A stretch of 12,261 nt of DNA, from contig JBGOVA010000138.1 of NCBI GenBank assembly GCA_041477875.1, positions 1 through 12,261 of the forward strand, read 5' to 3'. Positions within the stretch are counted from its first letter, which is position 1; every line of letters begins with the position of its first letter. Origin of the DNA: SZUA-430 sp041477875 (GTDB lineage: Bacteria > Pseudomonadota > Alphaproteobacteria > Micropepsales > Micropepsaceae). The translations under genes and the position numbers were made by a program. Of the stretch, positions 1 to 6,217 are shown piece by piece. The notes under the pieces are model-generated. The model was not told where the DNA came from. It worked only from the letters and a program-made list of their open reading frames with translations, and did no database searches.

Positions 1-120
1 AAGGGCGTGGCTGAGGGCGCGATCTCGACCTCCGGCAAGGGCGAGAGCGAACTCATGGTCCAGACCGGCGACGGCGTGAAAGAGCCGCAAAACCGCCGCG
101 CCACCGTCGATCTGAACTAA
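1..120 (+). CDS. OmpA-family outer membrane protein, C-terminal end (partial)
   Basis: The last 39 codons and TAA of a gene that begins before the window. The reading frame starts at base 1. The visible residues include GKGESELMVQTGDGVKEPQN followed by RRATVDLN. This matches the end of the OmpA C-terminal peptidoglycan-binding domain, whose usual form is G-x-G-E-S-x-P, then a short variable stretch, then N-R-R-V/A and a final beta strand. In that family the domain sits in the periplasm and anchors the outer membrane, or an envelope complex, to peptidoglycan. Whether the missing front half is a beta barrel, a lipoprotein anchor or a transmembrane helix cannot be seen. An intrinsic terminator follows 25 bases after the stop, so this gene ends its transcription unit. 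Confidence 0.8.
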   Translation, partial: KGVAEGAISTSGKGESELMVQTGDGVKEPQNRRATVDLN

Positions 121-145
121 CGACCTTCAACCGGCATGAGCTTGA

Positions 146-172
146 GGGCGGAGCGAAAGCTCCGCCCTTTTT
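146..172 (+). terminator. Rho-independent terminator after the OmpA-family gene
   Basis: A perfect 9-bp stem, GGGCGGAGC (146-154) with GCTCCGCCC (159-167), is closed by a GAAA tetraloop and followed by TTTTT (168-172). GNRA loop, GC-rich stem and T tract together make a textbook intrinsic terminator. It separates the OmpA-family gene from the patatin-like gene. It also argues against starting the latter at the in-frame ATG at 136, which would place the start codon upstream of the hairpin. Confidence 0.93.
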
Positions 173-228
173 CGTTGCGAGCACGTGCTAGGGTTTTGCC
201 GCGTCCCGCCCGAATCCCAGGACCCACC

Positions 229-1605
229 ATGACCACTGCCCTTCCCCGCGCCGCAGCGCTCGTCCTCGCGTTCGCGCTCGCCGGATGCGCGACGGCAGGC
301 CTCTCGACCCCGGTCAACCGGCCGCTCGCGATGGGCCCGGTCCAGCCGCAACCGGCCGGCCTGAACGTCGACGGCGATGTCGTGGCGCTCTCGTTCTCCG
401 GCGGCGGCGCGCGCGCGGCCGCCTTCGCCTTCGGCGTGCTCCAAGGACTGCGCGAGATGCCGCGCGCCGGCGGCGGCGCGCTCCTCGATCATGTCGCGCT
501 CGTCTCGGCGGTGTCGGGCGGCGCGATCACCGCCGCCTATTTCGGCCAGCACGGCAGCGCAGGGCTCAACGAATTTCGCGCCGCCTATCTCGACAAGGAT
601 TGGGCCTCGGAACTTCACACCAGCCTGGCGTCGCCCGTGAACTGGGTGCGCGCCTATGACGGCGCCTTGAACGAGCGCGATCGCCTGGCCGATTGGCTCG
701 ACGCGGAAGTTTTCCAAAACGCCGTCCTCGCCGATCTGTGGCGCCCCGGCCGCCCGCGCATTTGGATCAACGCGACGGATCTCTACAGCGGCGTGCCCTT
801 CGCCTTCGCGCCCGCCTATTTCGACGCGCTGTGCAGCGACCTCGCGCATGTCAGAATCGCCGACGCGGTCGCAGCCTCGATGTCGGTCCCCGTCGTCTTC
901 AGGCCGGTCGTCGTCGCATCTTACGCGCCGCAATGCAAAGCGCCGCTTCCCGCCTGGGTGCCAAAGGCATTGGCCGACAAACGGGCCTCCGAACTGATGC
1001 GCTCGACCGCGCGCGCCTTTGAAGACTATCGCGACCCAAACCGCGTGCGCTTCCTGCACCTCGTCGACGGCGGGGTCGCCGACAATTTCGGCCTCTCGAA
1101 CCTCATCATGATGCGACGCGCGGCGACGACGCCGTTCGCCCCCTTCACGGCGCGCGATGCCGTGCGCGTGCGGCGCATGACGTTTCTCGTCGTCAACGCC
1201 GAACAGACCCGCTCCGAAGACTGGTCGCTGACGCAAGAAGGGCCGAGCGGCCCCGAAACGCTCTCCGCCGCCATGGACGGCGCGATCAACGTCAACAAGC
1301 GCCGCGCCTACGACGCCTTTCGCGACACGATCGCGGCCTGGGAGCGCGACGTGCGCAACTATCGTTGCGCCCTGCCGAAGGAACAGGCGGCACGCCTGGC
1401 CGAAGGCATCAAGAACTGGGACTGCCGCAACGTCCATTTCACGGTCGACATGATCTCCTTCGCCGACCTCGACGCCGCGCGAGGCGCGCGCCTCGCCGCC
1501 GTCCCCACCCGCGTCAGCCTGCCCGCCGATACCGTCGACGCTCTGATCGAAGGCGGCCGAGAAGCCGTCAAAACCAACCCCGCCGCGCGCGCTTTGAGCC
1601 GCTGA
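229..1605 (+). CDS. Patatin-like phospholipase family lipoprotein
   Basis: A 458-residue protein. It begins with a lipoprotein signal: hydrophobic residues 8-17, then lipobox L-A-G-C with the lipidated Cys at 20. The patatin/RssA-type hydrolase signatures follow in order: oxyanion loop GGGAR (58-62), nucleophile motif A-V-S-G-G with Ser96, and D-G-G with Asp280, giving a Ser-Asp catalytic dyad. The family hydrolyses acyl esters, usually of phospholipids or lysophospholipids. With a lipid anchor it should act at the inner face of the outer membrane or in the periplasm. The true substrate is unknown. The ATG at 229 is chosen because AGGA (219-222) sits six bases upstream and the signal peptide starts there. 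An in-frame ATG at 136 would add 31 Arg-rich residues and overlap the terminator. A weak alternative is a non-lipolytic patatin-fold protein, but all key residues are present. Confidence 0.88.
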   Translation: MTTALPRAAALVLAFALAGCATAGLSTPVNRPLAMGPVQPQPAGLNVDGDVVALSFSGGGARAAAFAFGVLQGLREMPRAGGGALLDHVALVSAVSGGAITAAYFGQHGSAGLNEFRAAYLDKDWASELHTSLASPVNWVRAYDGALNERDRLADWLDAEVFQNAVLADLWRPGRPRIWINATDLYSGVPFAFAPAYFDALCSDLAHVRIADAVAASMSVPVVFRPVVVASYAPQCKAPLPAWVPKALADKRASELMRSTARAFEDYRDPNRVRFLHLVDGGVADNFGLSNLIMMRRAATTPFAPFTARDAVRVRRMTFLVVNAEQTRSEDWSLTQEGPSGPETLSAAMDGAINVNKRRAYDAFRDTIAAWERDVRNYRCALPKEQAARLAEGIKNWDCRNVHFTVDMISFADLDAARGARLAAVPTRVSLPADTVDALIEGGREAVKTNPAARALSR

Positions 1606-1661
1606 GCTTCACCAGCTCGCATCGCCTCTGCTAGCTTCGCCGCCCACCGAAGGAGCACATG

Positions 1662-2078
1662 ATGTCCCCCTCCCTGCGCGAACGCCGCGAAGCGGTCGTG
1701 CGCGAGCACATGGAATCCGAGAACCGCCACGACTTCGACGCGACGATTGGCACCTTCAAGCGCCCGCACTATGAACTGGTGCCGACCGGCACGGTGTTCG
1801 ACGGCGAGACCGAGGTGCGCAACTACTTCAAGTCCTCGCGCGCGGCCTTCCCCGATCAACGCAACGAACTCACGCGCCTGCACCACACCGACGACGCGGT
1901 GATCGTGGAGTTCGATCTTCTGGGCACGCATCTGGGCGGAATGCGCGGCGTCAAGCCCACCGGCAAAACCTTCCGCTGCCCGATGACGGCATTCTTCGTC
2001 TTCGACGGCGACAAGATCGTCTGCGAGCGCGTGTACTGGGACCAGCTCACGAGCATGAAGCAGCTCGGCCTAGCGTAA
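1662..2078 (+). CDS. SnoaL-like / ester cyclase family protein (NTF2 fold)
   Basis: A 138-residue protein of the typical length of one SnoaL-like domain. The N-terminal helix (5-35, R-E-H-M-E-S-E-N) is followed by alternating strands. Recognisable family elements are the F-D-G-x-x-x-V-R-x-Y-F segment (46-56), the F-P-D stretch (63-65), the T-G-K-x-F-R motif (100-105) and the final I-V-C-E-R-V-Y-W-D (119-127). The family includes polyketide cyclases but most members are uncharacterised small-molecule-binding or isomerase-like proteins, so no reaction is assigned. No signal peptide is seen, so it is presumably cytoplasmic. Two adjacent ATGs occur at 1659 and 1662. AGGAG (1651-1655) is six bases from the second and three from the first, which favours 1662. 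The gap from the patatin-like gene is 56 bp on the same strand, so co-transcription is possible. Confidence 0.82.
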   Translation: MSPSLRERREAVVREHMESENRHDFDATIGTFKRPHYELVPTGTVFDGETEVRNYFKSSRAAFPDQRNELTRLHHTDDAVIVEFDLLGTHLGGMRGVKPTGKTFRCPMTAFFVFDGDKIVCERVYWDQLTSMKQLGLA

Positions 2079-2153
2079 CTAGCGCCCACCCTCATCGCTG
2101 CGGCGACATCGGCGCGGCGGAAGACCAACGGGTGACTTCATCTGTTTTGATGT

Positions 2154-2180
2154 AGGGACGATAACTCGGTTCCCCTTTTT
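2154..2180 (+). terminator. Weak terminator-like element after the SnoaL-like gene
   Basis: AGGG (2154-2157) can pair with CCCT (2173-2176) just before a run of five T (2176-2180). The stem is only four base pairs with a long loop, so termination would be inefficient if real. It lies about 75 bases beyond the SnoaL-like stop and before the cassette, which is a sensible place for one. The call is tentative. Confidence 0.25.
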
Positions 2181-2293
2181 GGATAGGTGATCTTCGGTCA
2201 CTGCGCTCTATTAGCGGGCGATAAGCGCTCCGCGTGCAAAACAAGCACGCACGCATGTAAAACTCCGGGCGCGCCCTTCTCTGCAAGTTTGTG

Positions 2294-2336
2294 CCCCGAT
2301 AGCATGACGCAAATGTCCGCCATGGCTATCGGGGGG
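2294..2336 (+). promoter_or_regulatory. Hairpin that sequesters the ribosome-binding site of the first cassette gene
   Basis: CCCCGATAGC (2294-2303) and GCTATCGGGG (2325-2334) are a perfect 10-bp inverted repeat with a 21-base spacer. If one G (2325) is bulged, CATG (2303-2306) also pairs with CATG (2321-2324), giving 13 pairs. The only purine-rich ribosome-binding sequence for the GTG start at 2342 is GGGGGGA (2331-2337), and four of its G residues lie in the 3' arm. In RNA this would block translation initiation until the stem opens. There is no T tract, so it is not a terminator. As DNA it could equally be a regulator's operator. The pairing is seen directly; the role is inferred. Confidence 0.6.
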
Positions 2337-2341
2337 AATTC

Positions 2342-3016
2342 GTGGGGCGGAATCAAAAATATTTTGTCATCGCAGTCATTGCTCTGTTCGCATCCGGGGC
2401 AGCCGAAGTCGCGAAAAGCGCAGACGAAGTCGCCGCGAATTTTGAGGCGGAGCGGGCGCTCCGCCGCGCCATCGCCGATCTCGCAGCGCTCAAATCGATT
2501 CCGGAGGTTCACGCGTTGGTCGCCAAGAACGCCGCTGTCAGCAATCAAGTCGATACGATACAGCGATCCCTCGCCAGCGCCGGCCGCGAAGTCTATTGGC
2601 AGATGAGATATGCGACCGTCGGCAACGCGCGAGACACGGCATTTCACGCGATCTCTCTGACGCGCGAACTCGCCAAGCTCGCCTCCCTCGAAACCGTGAA
2701 GCCGGACCTCGATGCGCTGGTGAGAAGCTCGCCCGTCTACCAGCAGCAGAAAGATCAATGGCAGCAACTGTACAATGACAGCCAACGCGAAATCGATCGC
2801 AACGTGGCTCGCTATCTCAACAAACTCACGGATCTGAAAAAATTCTGCCAGAAGTTTTGCAACGTGGCGTTCGACGACCTGCGACAACAGAATGGGCAGA
2901 CGGATCTCGGCCGCCAAGTGGTCGATCTCATACACAAACACGTCACGTCCAAGGCCATCCTGAGCAGAGATGAAGTTCTGAGCGACTTTCGATCAGTGCT
3001 TCAAACTACGCAGTGA
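2342..3016 (+). CDS. Secreted alpha-helical protein of unknown function (cassette gene 1)
   Basis: A 224-residue protein that I do not recognise. Residues 7-21 are hydrophobic (Y-F-V-I-A-V-I-A-L-F-A-S-G-A-A) and look like a signal peptide, probably cleaved near 20-26, so the mature protein should be periplasmic. The remainder is rich in Ala, Leu, Lys, Arg, Glu and Gln and appears almost wholly helical (30-220). Two cysteines, C169 and C173, stand one helical turn apart (C-Q-K-F-C). The start is GTG at 2342, with GGGGGGA (2331-2337) four bases upstream; no ATG upstream is in frame. The next gene starts 32 bases after the stop. It heads a run of five same-strand genes whose products all carry export or membrane signals, so a structural or adaptor role in an envelope complex is a reasonable guess, not more. 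An overlapping frame (2187-2606) is a shadow. Confidence 0.72.
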   Translation: MGRNQKYFVIAVIALFASGAAEVAKSADEVAANFEAERALRRAIADLAALKSIPEVHALVAKNAAVSNQVDTIQRSLASAGREVYWQMRYATVGNARDTAFHAISLTRELAKLASLETVKPDLDALVRSSPVYQQQKDQWQQLYNDSQREIDRNVARYLNKLTDLKKFCQKFCNVAFDDLRQQNGQTDLGRQVVDLIHKHVTSKAILSRDEVLSDFRSVLQTTQ

Positions 3017-3048
3017 ATTCAAGTCCACGCAGACACGTTGGGGGAATC

Positions 3049-3690
3049 ATGCCGAACCGGACCTATACTAGCCGACTGCCGATCGCGATTTGCGTCTGCT
3101 TCGCGCTGGCGCTTGGCGGTTGCCAAAACATGCGCCAAGAGGGATGTCTTGTCGGTGGCGCGATTGGCGCCGGCGCGGCAACGGCAGCCGGGGGCAACGA
3201 TACGCGGAACGCGTTAGTGGGCTTCATCGTCGGCTGCATGATCGGTACGAATTACGCCCAATGGGTCGAGAACGAAAAAAGGAAATACGCCTCCGCCCAG
3301 GCTTTCTACGATGCGGAGATCCAAGCTACATCGCAGTACAACGAGCAACTCGAGCGCTACAACGCCGCCATGCAGACCGAAATCGCGCAGCTCGATCAAA
3401 GCTCCGCTGAACTCGAGGCACAGTACCATTCGGGCCAGGCAAAACGGCGTGATCTGGAAAAGCAGCGCAAGGTGTTGAGCGAACGCAAGGCGCAGGTGGA
3501 CAGCGCTCTCTCCGCCGCCGAAGAGCGTCTGAAACAAAAAGAGGCCGTCCTGGCCGATATGAAGAAATACGGCGCCGATCAGGGGGCCGCGGCCCTCAGC
3601 GCCGAGATTGCGAAGTTGACCGACTCGATCGTCAAACTGCGCGGTCAATCGACGGCCATCGGCCAAATCAACAACCGACTGAGACTATGA
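3049..3690 (+). CDS. Glycine-zipper, coiled-coil lipoprotein (cassette gene 2)
   Basis: A 213-residue protein. Residues 9-24 are a hydrophobic signal ending in lipobox L-G-G-C, with lipidated Cys25. Residues 33-66 form a glycine-zipper pattern (C-L-V-G-G-A-I-G-A-G, then G-F-I-V-G-C-M-I-G), as in proteins that pack small-residue helices in or on the outer membrane. Residues 75-208 are highly charged and heptad-like, typical of a long coiled coil (for example E-K-Q-R-K-V-L-S-E-R-K). The start is placed at the ATG at 3049, which is preceded by GGGGGAA (3040-3046) and gives a normal lipoprotein signal. A GTG at 3013 would add 12 charged residues and overlap the previous stop. It probably sits in the outer membrane with the coiled coil reaching into the periplasm. 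Function unknown; translation probably follows gene 1 on the same message. Confidence 0.78.
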   Translation: MPNRTYTSRLPIAICVCFALALGGCQNMRQEGCLVGGAIGAGAATAAGGNDTRNALVGFIVGCMIGTNYAQWVENEKRKYASAQAFYDAEIQATSQYNEQLERYNAAMQTEIAQLDQSSAELEAQYHSGQAKRRDLEKQRKVLSERKAQVDSALSAAEERLKQKEAVLADMKKYGADQGAAALSAEIAKLTDSIVKLRGQSTAIGQINNRLRL

Positions 3691-3716
3691 CTCGACGCTC
3701 AGGGGAGAAGCGTTCC

Positions 3717-4247
3717 ATGACAATTCATCGCTGGATTGCCGGACTATTGATTGCCGCGCTGTCGCCGCTCGTCGCGAGTTGCTCGACCGACTGCTCTTCT
3801 TATGATCCCGCCAAGGATCAGAGTTTGTTCAAGGCAAGCGGCGGGCTGGCAAGCAAGTGCTATCAACAAAACCTGGCCGATCAGAGGCAGCGGCTGGACG
3901 CCGAGCGACGTGCGGCCGCCGACCTTTCACGGCAAACGGCCGAACTCGAAGCTCAACGCGAGGCGGCGCGTACCCGCAATAGCGCGCTCGCGCAACGCAC
4001 GACCGAGGCGCGCGACAGCGTTCGCGCCCTCGAAGGCGACGTTGGGGCGTTGAAGAATGACGTCAACCCGGCCGCACGGATGGCCGAGATCGACAAGAAG
4101 ATGAAGGCCGTGGAGCGCGAAATCGCCGAACTCGAAAAGGCCGACACCAAATCGGAAGTCGACAAGGCCAATTTCGAACGCCAGCTAAAGGCCCTTAGGG
4201 AAGAATACAACCACTTGCTCAAGGTATATCAGGCCTTCAGCAAATGA
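3717..4247 (+). CDS. Coiled-coil lipoprotein (cassette gene 3)
   Basis: A 176-residue protein with signal residues 7-21 and lipobox V-A-S-C (lipidated Cys22). Two further cysteines, C26 and C48, lie in the short segment after the anchor and could form a disulfide. Residues 52-172 are almost entirely charged and helical with heptad spacing (R-Q-R-L-D-A-E-R-R; K-A-V-E-R-E-I-A-E-L-E), predicting a long coiled coil broken near N115-P118. AGGGGAGAAG (3701-3710) lies just upstream of ATG 3717 and decides the start. An in-frame ATG at 3687, overlapping the previous stop, lacks such a site and would put charged residues before the signal peptide. It resembles gene 2 in architecture but lacks the glycine zipper, so the two may be partners. 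Its stop overlaps the protease start by four bases (ATGA), indicating translational coupling. No named family is recognised. Confidence 0.78.
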   Translation: MTIHRWIAGLLIAALSPLVASCSTDCSSYDPAKDQSLFKASGGLASKCYQQNLADQRQRLDAERRAAADLSRQTAELEAQREAARTRNSALAQRTTEARDSVRALEGDVGALKNDVNPAARMAEIDKKMKAVEREIAELEKADTKSEVDKANFERQLKALREEYNHLLKVYQAFSK

Positions 4248-5350
4248 CCCTCCGCCCCTTTTCATTCATCGTGTCGGCGCTCGGGGCGTTCGCAGCGTCG
4301 GCCATGACGCTCGCGGCTCCGGCCTCGGTCGACGAGGCGCTCCGCGTGCTGCAGGACAACAGCATCTACACGGCGCCGCCCGAGCGCATAGATGAACTCA
4401 AGCGCGCGGCGATCGACTCGATCGTGAAGAAGGTCGACCCTCACGCGGAATACCTTTCGCCCGGCGGCGTCAATTCGTTCGAAAATGTGCCTAGAATCGC
4501 AAGCGCGCTCGGCTTCGAGTTGATCGAAACCGATGGGCAAAGATATCTCGTCCCGTTCGCGGCGGGGGCGCTCGCCGATGCTGGCTTCCTCGACGTCGTT
4601 CGATTGGTCGCGATCGACGGGAAGCCCGTCGCCGCTATGACGACCGAGGCGCTCCTCAAGGATTTGCGCGCACGGCCGAATGTGCGCCTTGACATTCAAG
4701 GTTTGAAGGCGGGGTCGCCGGTGCAATCGGTCGCCATCGCCTCAAGGCCGCTGCGTGTCGAGTCGGTGGAGCAGCTGAAAGTGGATGGTGTGACCGTCAT
4801 CCGCATTCGCGAGTTCCGTGCGCTGGAGACCCGTACCGCCCTCATACGCGCCCTGCAATCCATCCCTAAGCGCCAGACGGTCGCCGTCATCGATCTCAGG
4901 TTCAATCGCGGTGGCGACGTGGTCTCGGCGATAGAGGCTGCTTCGCTTTTTGCCCCCGACGGGCGCCGCCTCGCGGCGTTGGAAGACAAGAAGGGCGCCC
5001 GCCGCGAGTTCTTCGCCGTCGCCGACGCGATTAAGTTCAAGCAGGAAGTGGCGCTGGTGATCAGCCACAATACGGCGAGCGCCGCGGAAACGTTTTTGCG
5101 CGCCCTTATGCGCTACAGAAAAACCCGCGTTGCCGGCGAACGTTCATACGGAAAGTGCACATCCCAATCGCAGTTCCGATTGTCCGACGGCGCGTTCCTG
5201 GTTGTGTCCGCGTATCGCGTCCTCGACGCCGACCTGAAGGCATGCGGCGGCGTCGGCGTTATGCCCACAGTCTCGCTTCGCGGTCTCGAACTCATGGACA
5301 TAGGGGTCGCGCTCGCACGGCTGCAAGTTCGCGCCGCACCCAACCAATGA
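4244..5350 (+). CDS. Periplasmic S41-family (C-terminal processing) protease (cassette gene 4)
   Basis: A 368-residue protein with a signal peptide (about 1-25, cleavage near A-A-P-A). The S41 landmarks appear in order: V-D-P-H-A-E-Y-L (64-71, usual form D-P-H-S-x-Y-L); a diverged PDZ-like region (about 85-165, with L-V-A-I-D-G-K-P-V); the oxyanion segment V-I-D-L-R-F-N-R-G-G (215-224); the nucleophile S-A-A-E with Ser279 and Glu282; and Lys304 in S-Y-G-K. Ser279, Glu282 and Lys304 have the same spacing (+3, +25) as the Ser430/Glu433/Lys455 set of E. coli Prc, so it is probably an active Ser-Lys protease. It ends with the usual G-G-V-G-V-M-P-T segment. It is shorter than Prc, lacks extra C-terminal domains and has no membrane anchor. 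ATG 4244 overlaps the gene 3 stop, and the membrane gene follows 39 bases after its own stop. Such enzymes clip periplasmic or lipoprotein substrates near the C-terminus; the neighbours are candidate substrates or adaptors. Confidence 0.88.
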   Translation: MTLRPFSFIVSALGAFAASAMTLAAPASVDEALRVLQDNSIYTAPPERIDELKRAAIDSIVKKVDPHAEYLSPGGVNSFENVPRIASALGFELIETDGQRYLVPFAAGALADAGFLDVVRLVAIDGKPVAAMTTEALLKDLRARPNVRLDIQGLKAGSPVQSVAIASRPLRVESVEQLKVDGVTVIRIREFRALETRTALIRALQSIPKRQTVAVIDLRFNRGGDVVSAIEAASLFAPDGRRLAALEDKKGARREFFAVADAIKFKQEVALVISHNTASAAETFLRALMRYRKTRVAGERSYGKCTSQSQFRLSDGAFLVVSAYRVLDADLKACGGVGVMPTVSLRGLELMDIGVALARLQVRAAPNQ

Positions 5351-5389
5351 CACGACACCGTAGCGGTGGTTCATAGGGAGTTCGCATGC

Positions 5390-6217
5390 ATGGAACACGC
5401 GGCCCAGCGAAGCGGTTTCGATTTCATTGCGGCGCCATTGGTATTTGCGGCTGTCGTCATCTTGTCGCTGCTGGTGTGGCAGTCCGAATTGGCGATCCCC
5501 ACCGATCTTATGACGTTCGTGTTCATCGCCATTGTTGTCTTCGGCCTTCTGAGTAATTTTCTGATTTGGGCGCACTTCACCATCGCGGAGAACAGTCCCC
5601 TTCTCTCGCCGATTCTGGTGCTCTTCTATCTCTCGCCGATCGTCGCGTACGTTTTCGCCTCTTCCTGGACGCCGCTCGTCACCAACAATGAGAACAATCG
5701 GTTGTTCGCGATCCTGGTGAGCTCGTTGTTCGCTTACTTCTCGACCTACTCGATCCTCTTTCTCGGCATCGAGGCCTTTTTCAAAGGGTTCAACATCAAT
5801 ATCAACGAGAGTCCGTTGCGATTCATTTTTCCGGGCTTCGGCATCGAGATCGACGATGAAACAAAAGGGCGCAGCTGGCTCATCATTCCGGCGGCGATTT
5901 CACTGATCTTCTCGCTCGCTCTCGCTTACTATCTCGTCGACGTCGAATTTCCTTACAGTCTGTTCGCCCCCATCACCGGATTCGAAACCGACAATCAGCC
6001 CAAAGATGTTCTCTATTTCATTTTCGATGAGACGTGCCGCGCGGTACCGATAGGGGACATTTGCGAAATCTGGAGCATTCGCGGAAGTCCCTTGGAAGTG
6101 AACCCCGACAACGCGCTGTTCAGAATTGTACGCACGTTGACAAATGTCACCTTGGGCATCTCCATCACGTTGCTGATCGTTTATATCCAGGGTGCAAGCT
6201 CGAAGGAGCGGAAATAG
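5390..6217 (+). CDS. Six-span integral membrane protein of unknown function (cassette gene 5)
   Basis: A 275-residue, strongly hydrophobic protein. Likely membrane spans are at about 13-31, 42-62, 72-91, 104-127, 163-184 and 247-267. The C-terminal tail S-S-K-E-R-K is positive, which suits a cytoplasmic C-terminus. With six spans the N-terminus is then also inside, and the 60-residue loop between spans 5 and 6 is periplasmic. That loop carries two cysteines, C216 and C225, placed for a disulfide. AGGGAG (5375-5380) lies nine bases before ATG 5390; the in-frame GTG at 5366 overlaps this site and is less likely. No transporter or enzyme motif is recognised. It closes the cassette, and its TAG is immediately followed, in the same frame, by a cytochrome c remnant. 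It could anchor the protease and lipoproteins at the inner membrane, but that is context only. Confidence 0.78.
   Translation: MEHAAQRSGFDFIAAPLVFAAVVILSLLVWQSELAIPTDLMTFVFIAIVVFGLLSNFLIWAHFTIAENSPLLSPILVLFYLSPIVAYVFASSWTPLVTNNENNRLFAILVSSLFAYFSTYSILFLGIEAFFKGFNININESPLRFIFPGFGIEIDDETKGRSWLIIPAAISLIFSLALAYYLVDVEFPYSLFAPITGFETDNQPKDVLYFIFDETCRAVPIGDICEIWSIRGSPLEVNPDNALFRIVRTLTNVTLGISITLLIVYIQGASSKERK

Larger units (their letters stand above)
2079..2341 (+). other. Intergenic leader before the five-gene cassette; composition changes here
   Basis: This 263-bp stretch holds no convincing gene. Up to about 2130 it is GC-rich like the left flank; after that AT-richer tracts appear, continuing through the cassette. 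It contains a weak terminator-like element (2154-2180), a small perfect hairpin of GCGTGC (2232-2237) and GCACGC (2245-2250) around AAAACAA, a GGGCGCGCCC palindrome (2267-2276), and the large hairpin at 2294-2334. A promoter for the cassette must lie here or upstream, but I could not find a -35/-10 pair with good spacing. Confidence 0.6.

Noticed and set aside
136..228. Upstream ATG extension of the patatin-like gene
   Set aside because: It would begin before the intrinsic terminator, add Arg-rich residues ahead of the lipoprotein signal, and has no ribosome-binding site.
127..1437. Long minus-strand open frame (436 codons) opposite the patatin-like gene
   Set aside because: It is Arg/Gly/Ala-rich without family motifs, lies antisense to a gene with complete catalytic signatures, and is an expected by-product of GC-rich coding DNA.
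2187..2606. Plus-strand open frame overlapping the leader and gene 1
   Set aside because: It crosses the hairpin and overlaps the better-supported GTG 2342 frame. Its product is Ser/Arg/Pro-rich with no signal peptide or family resemblance.
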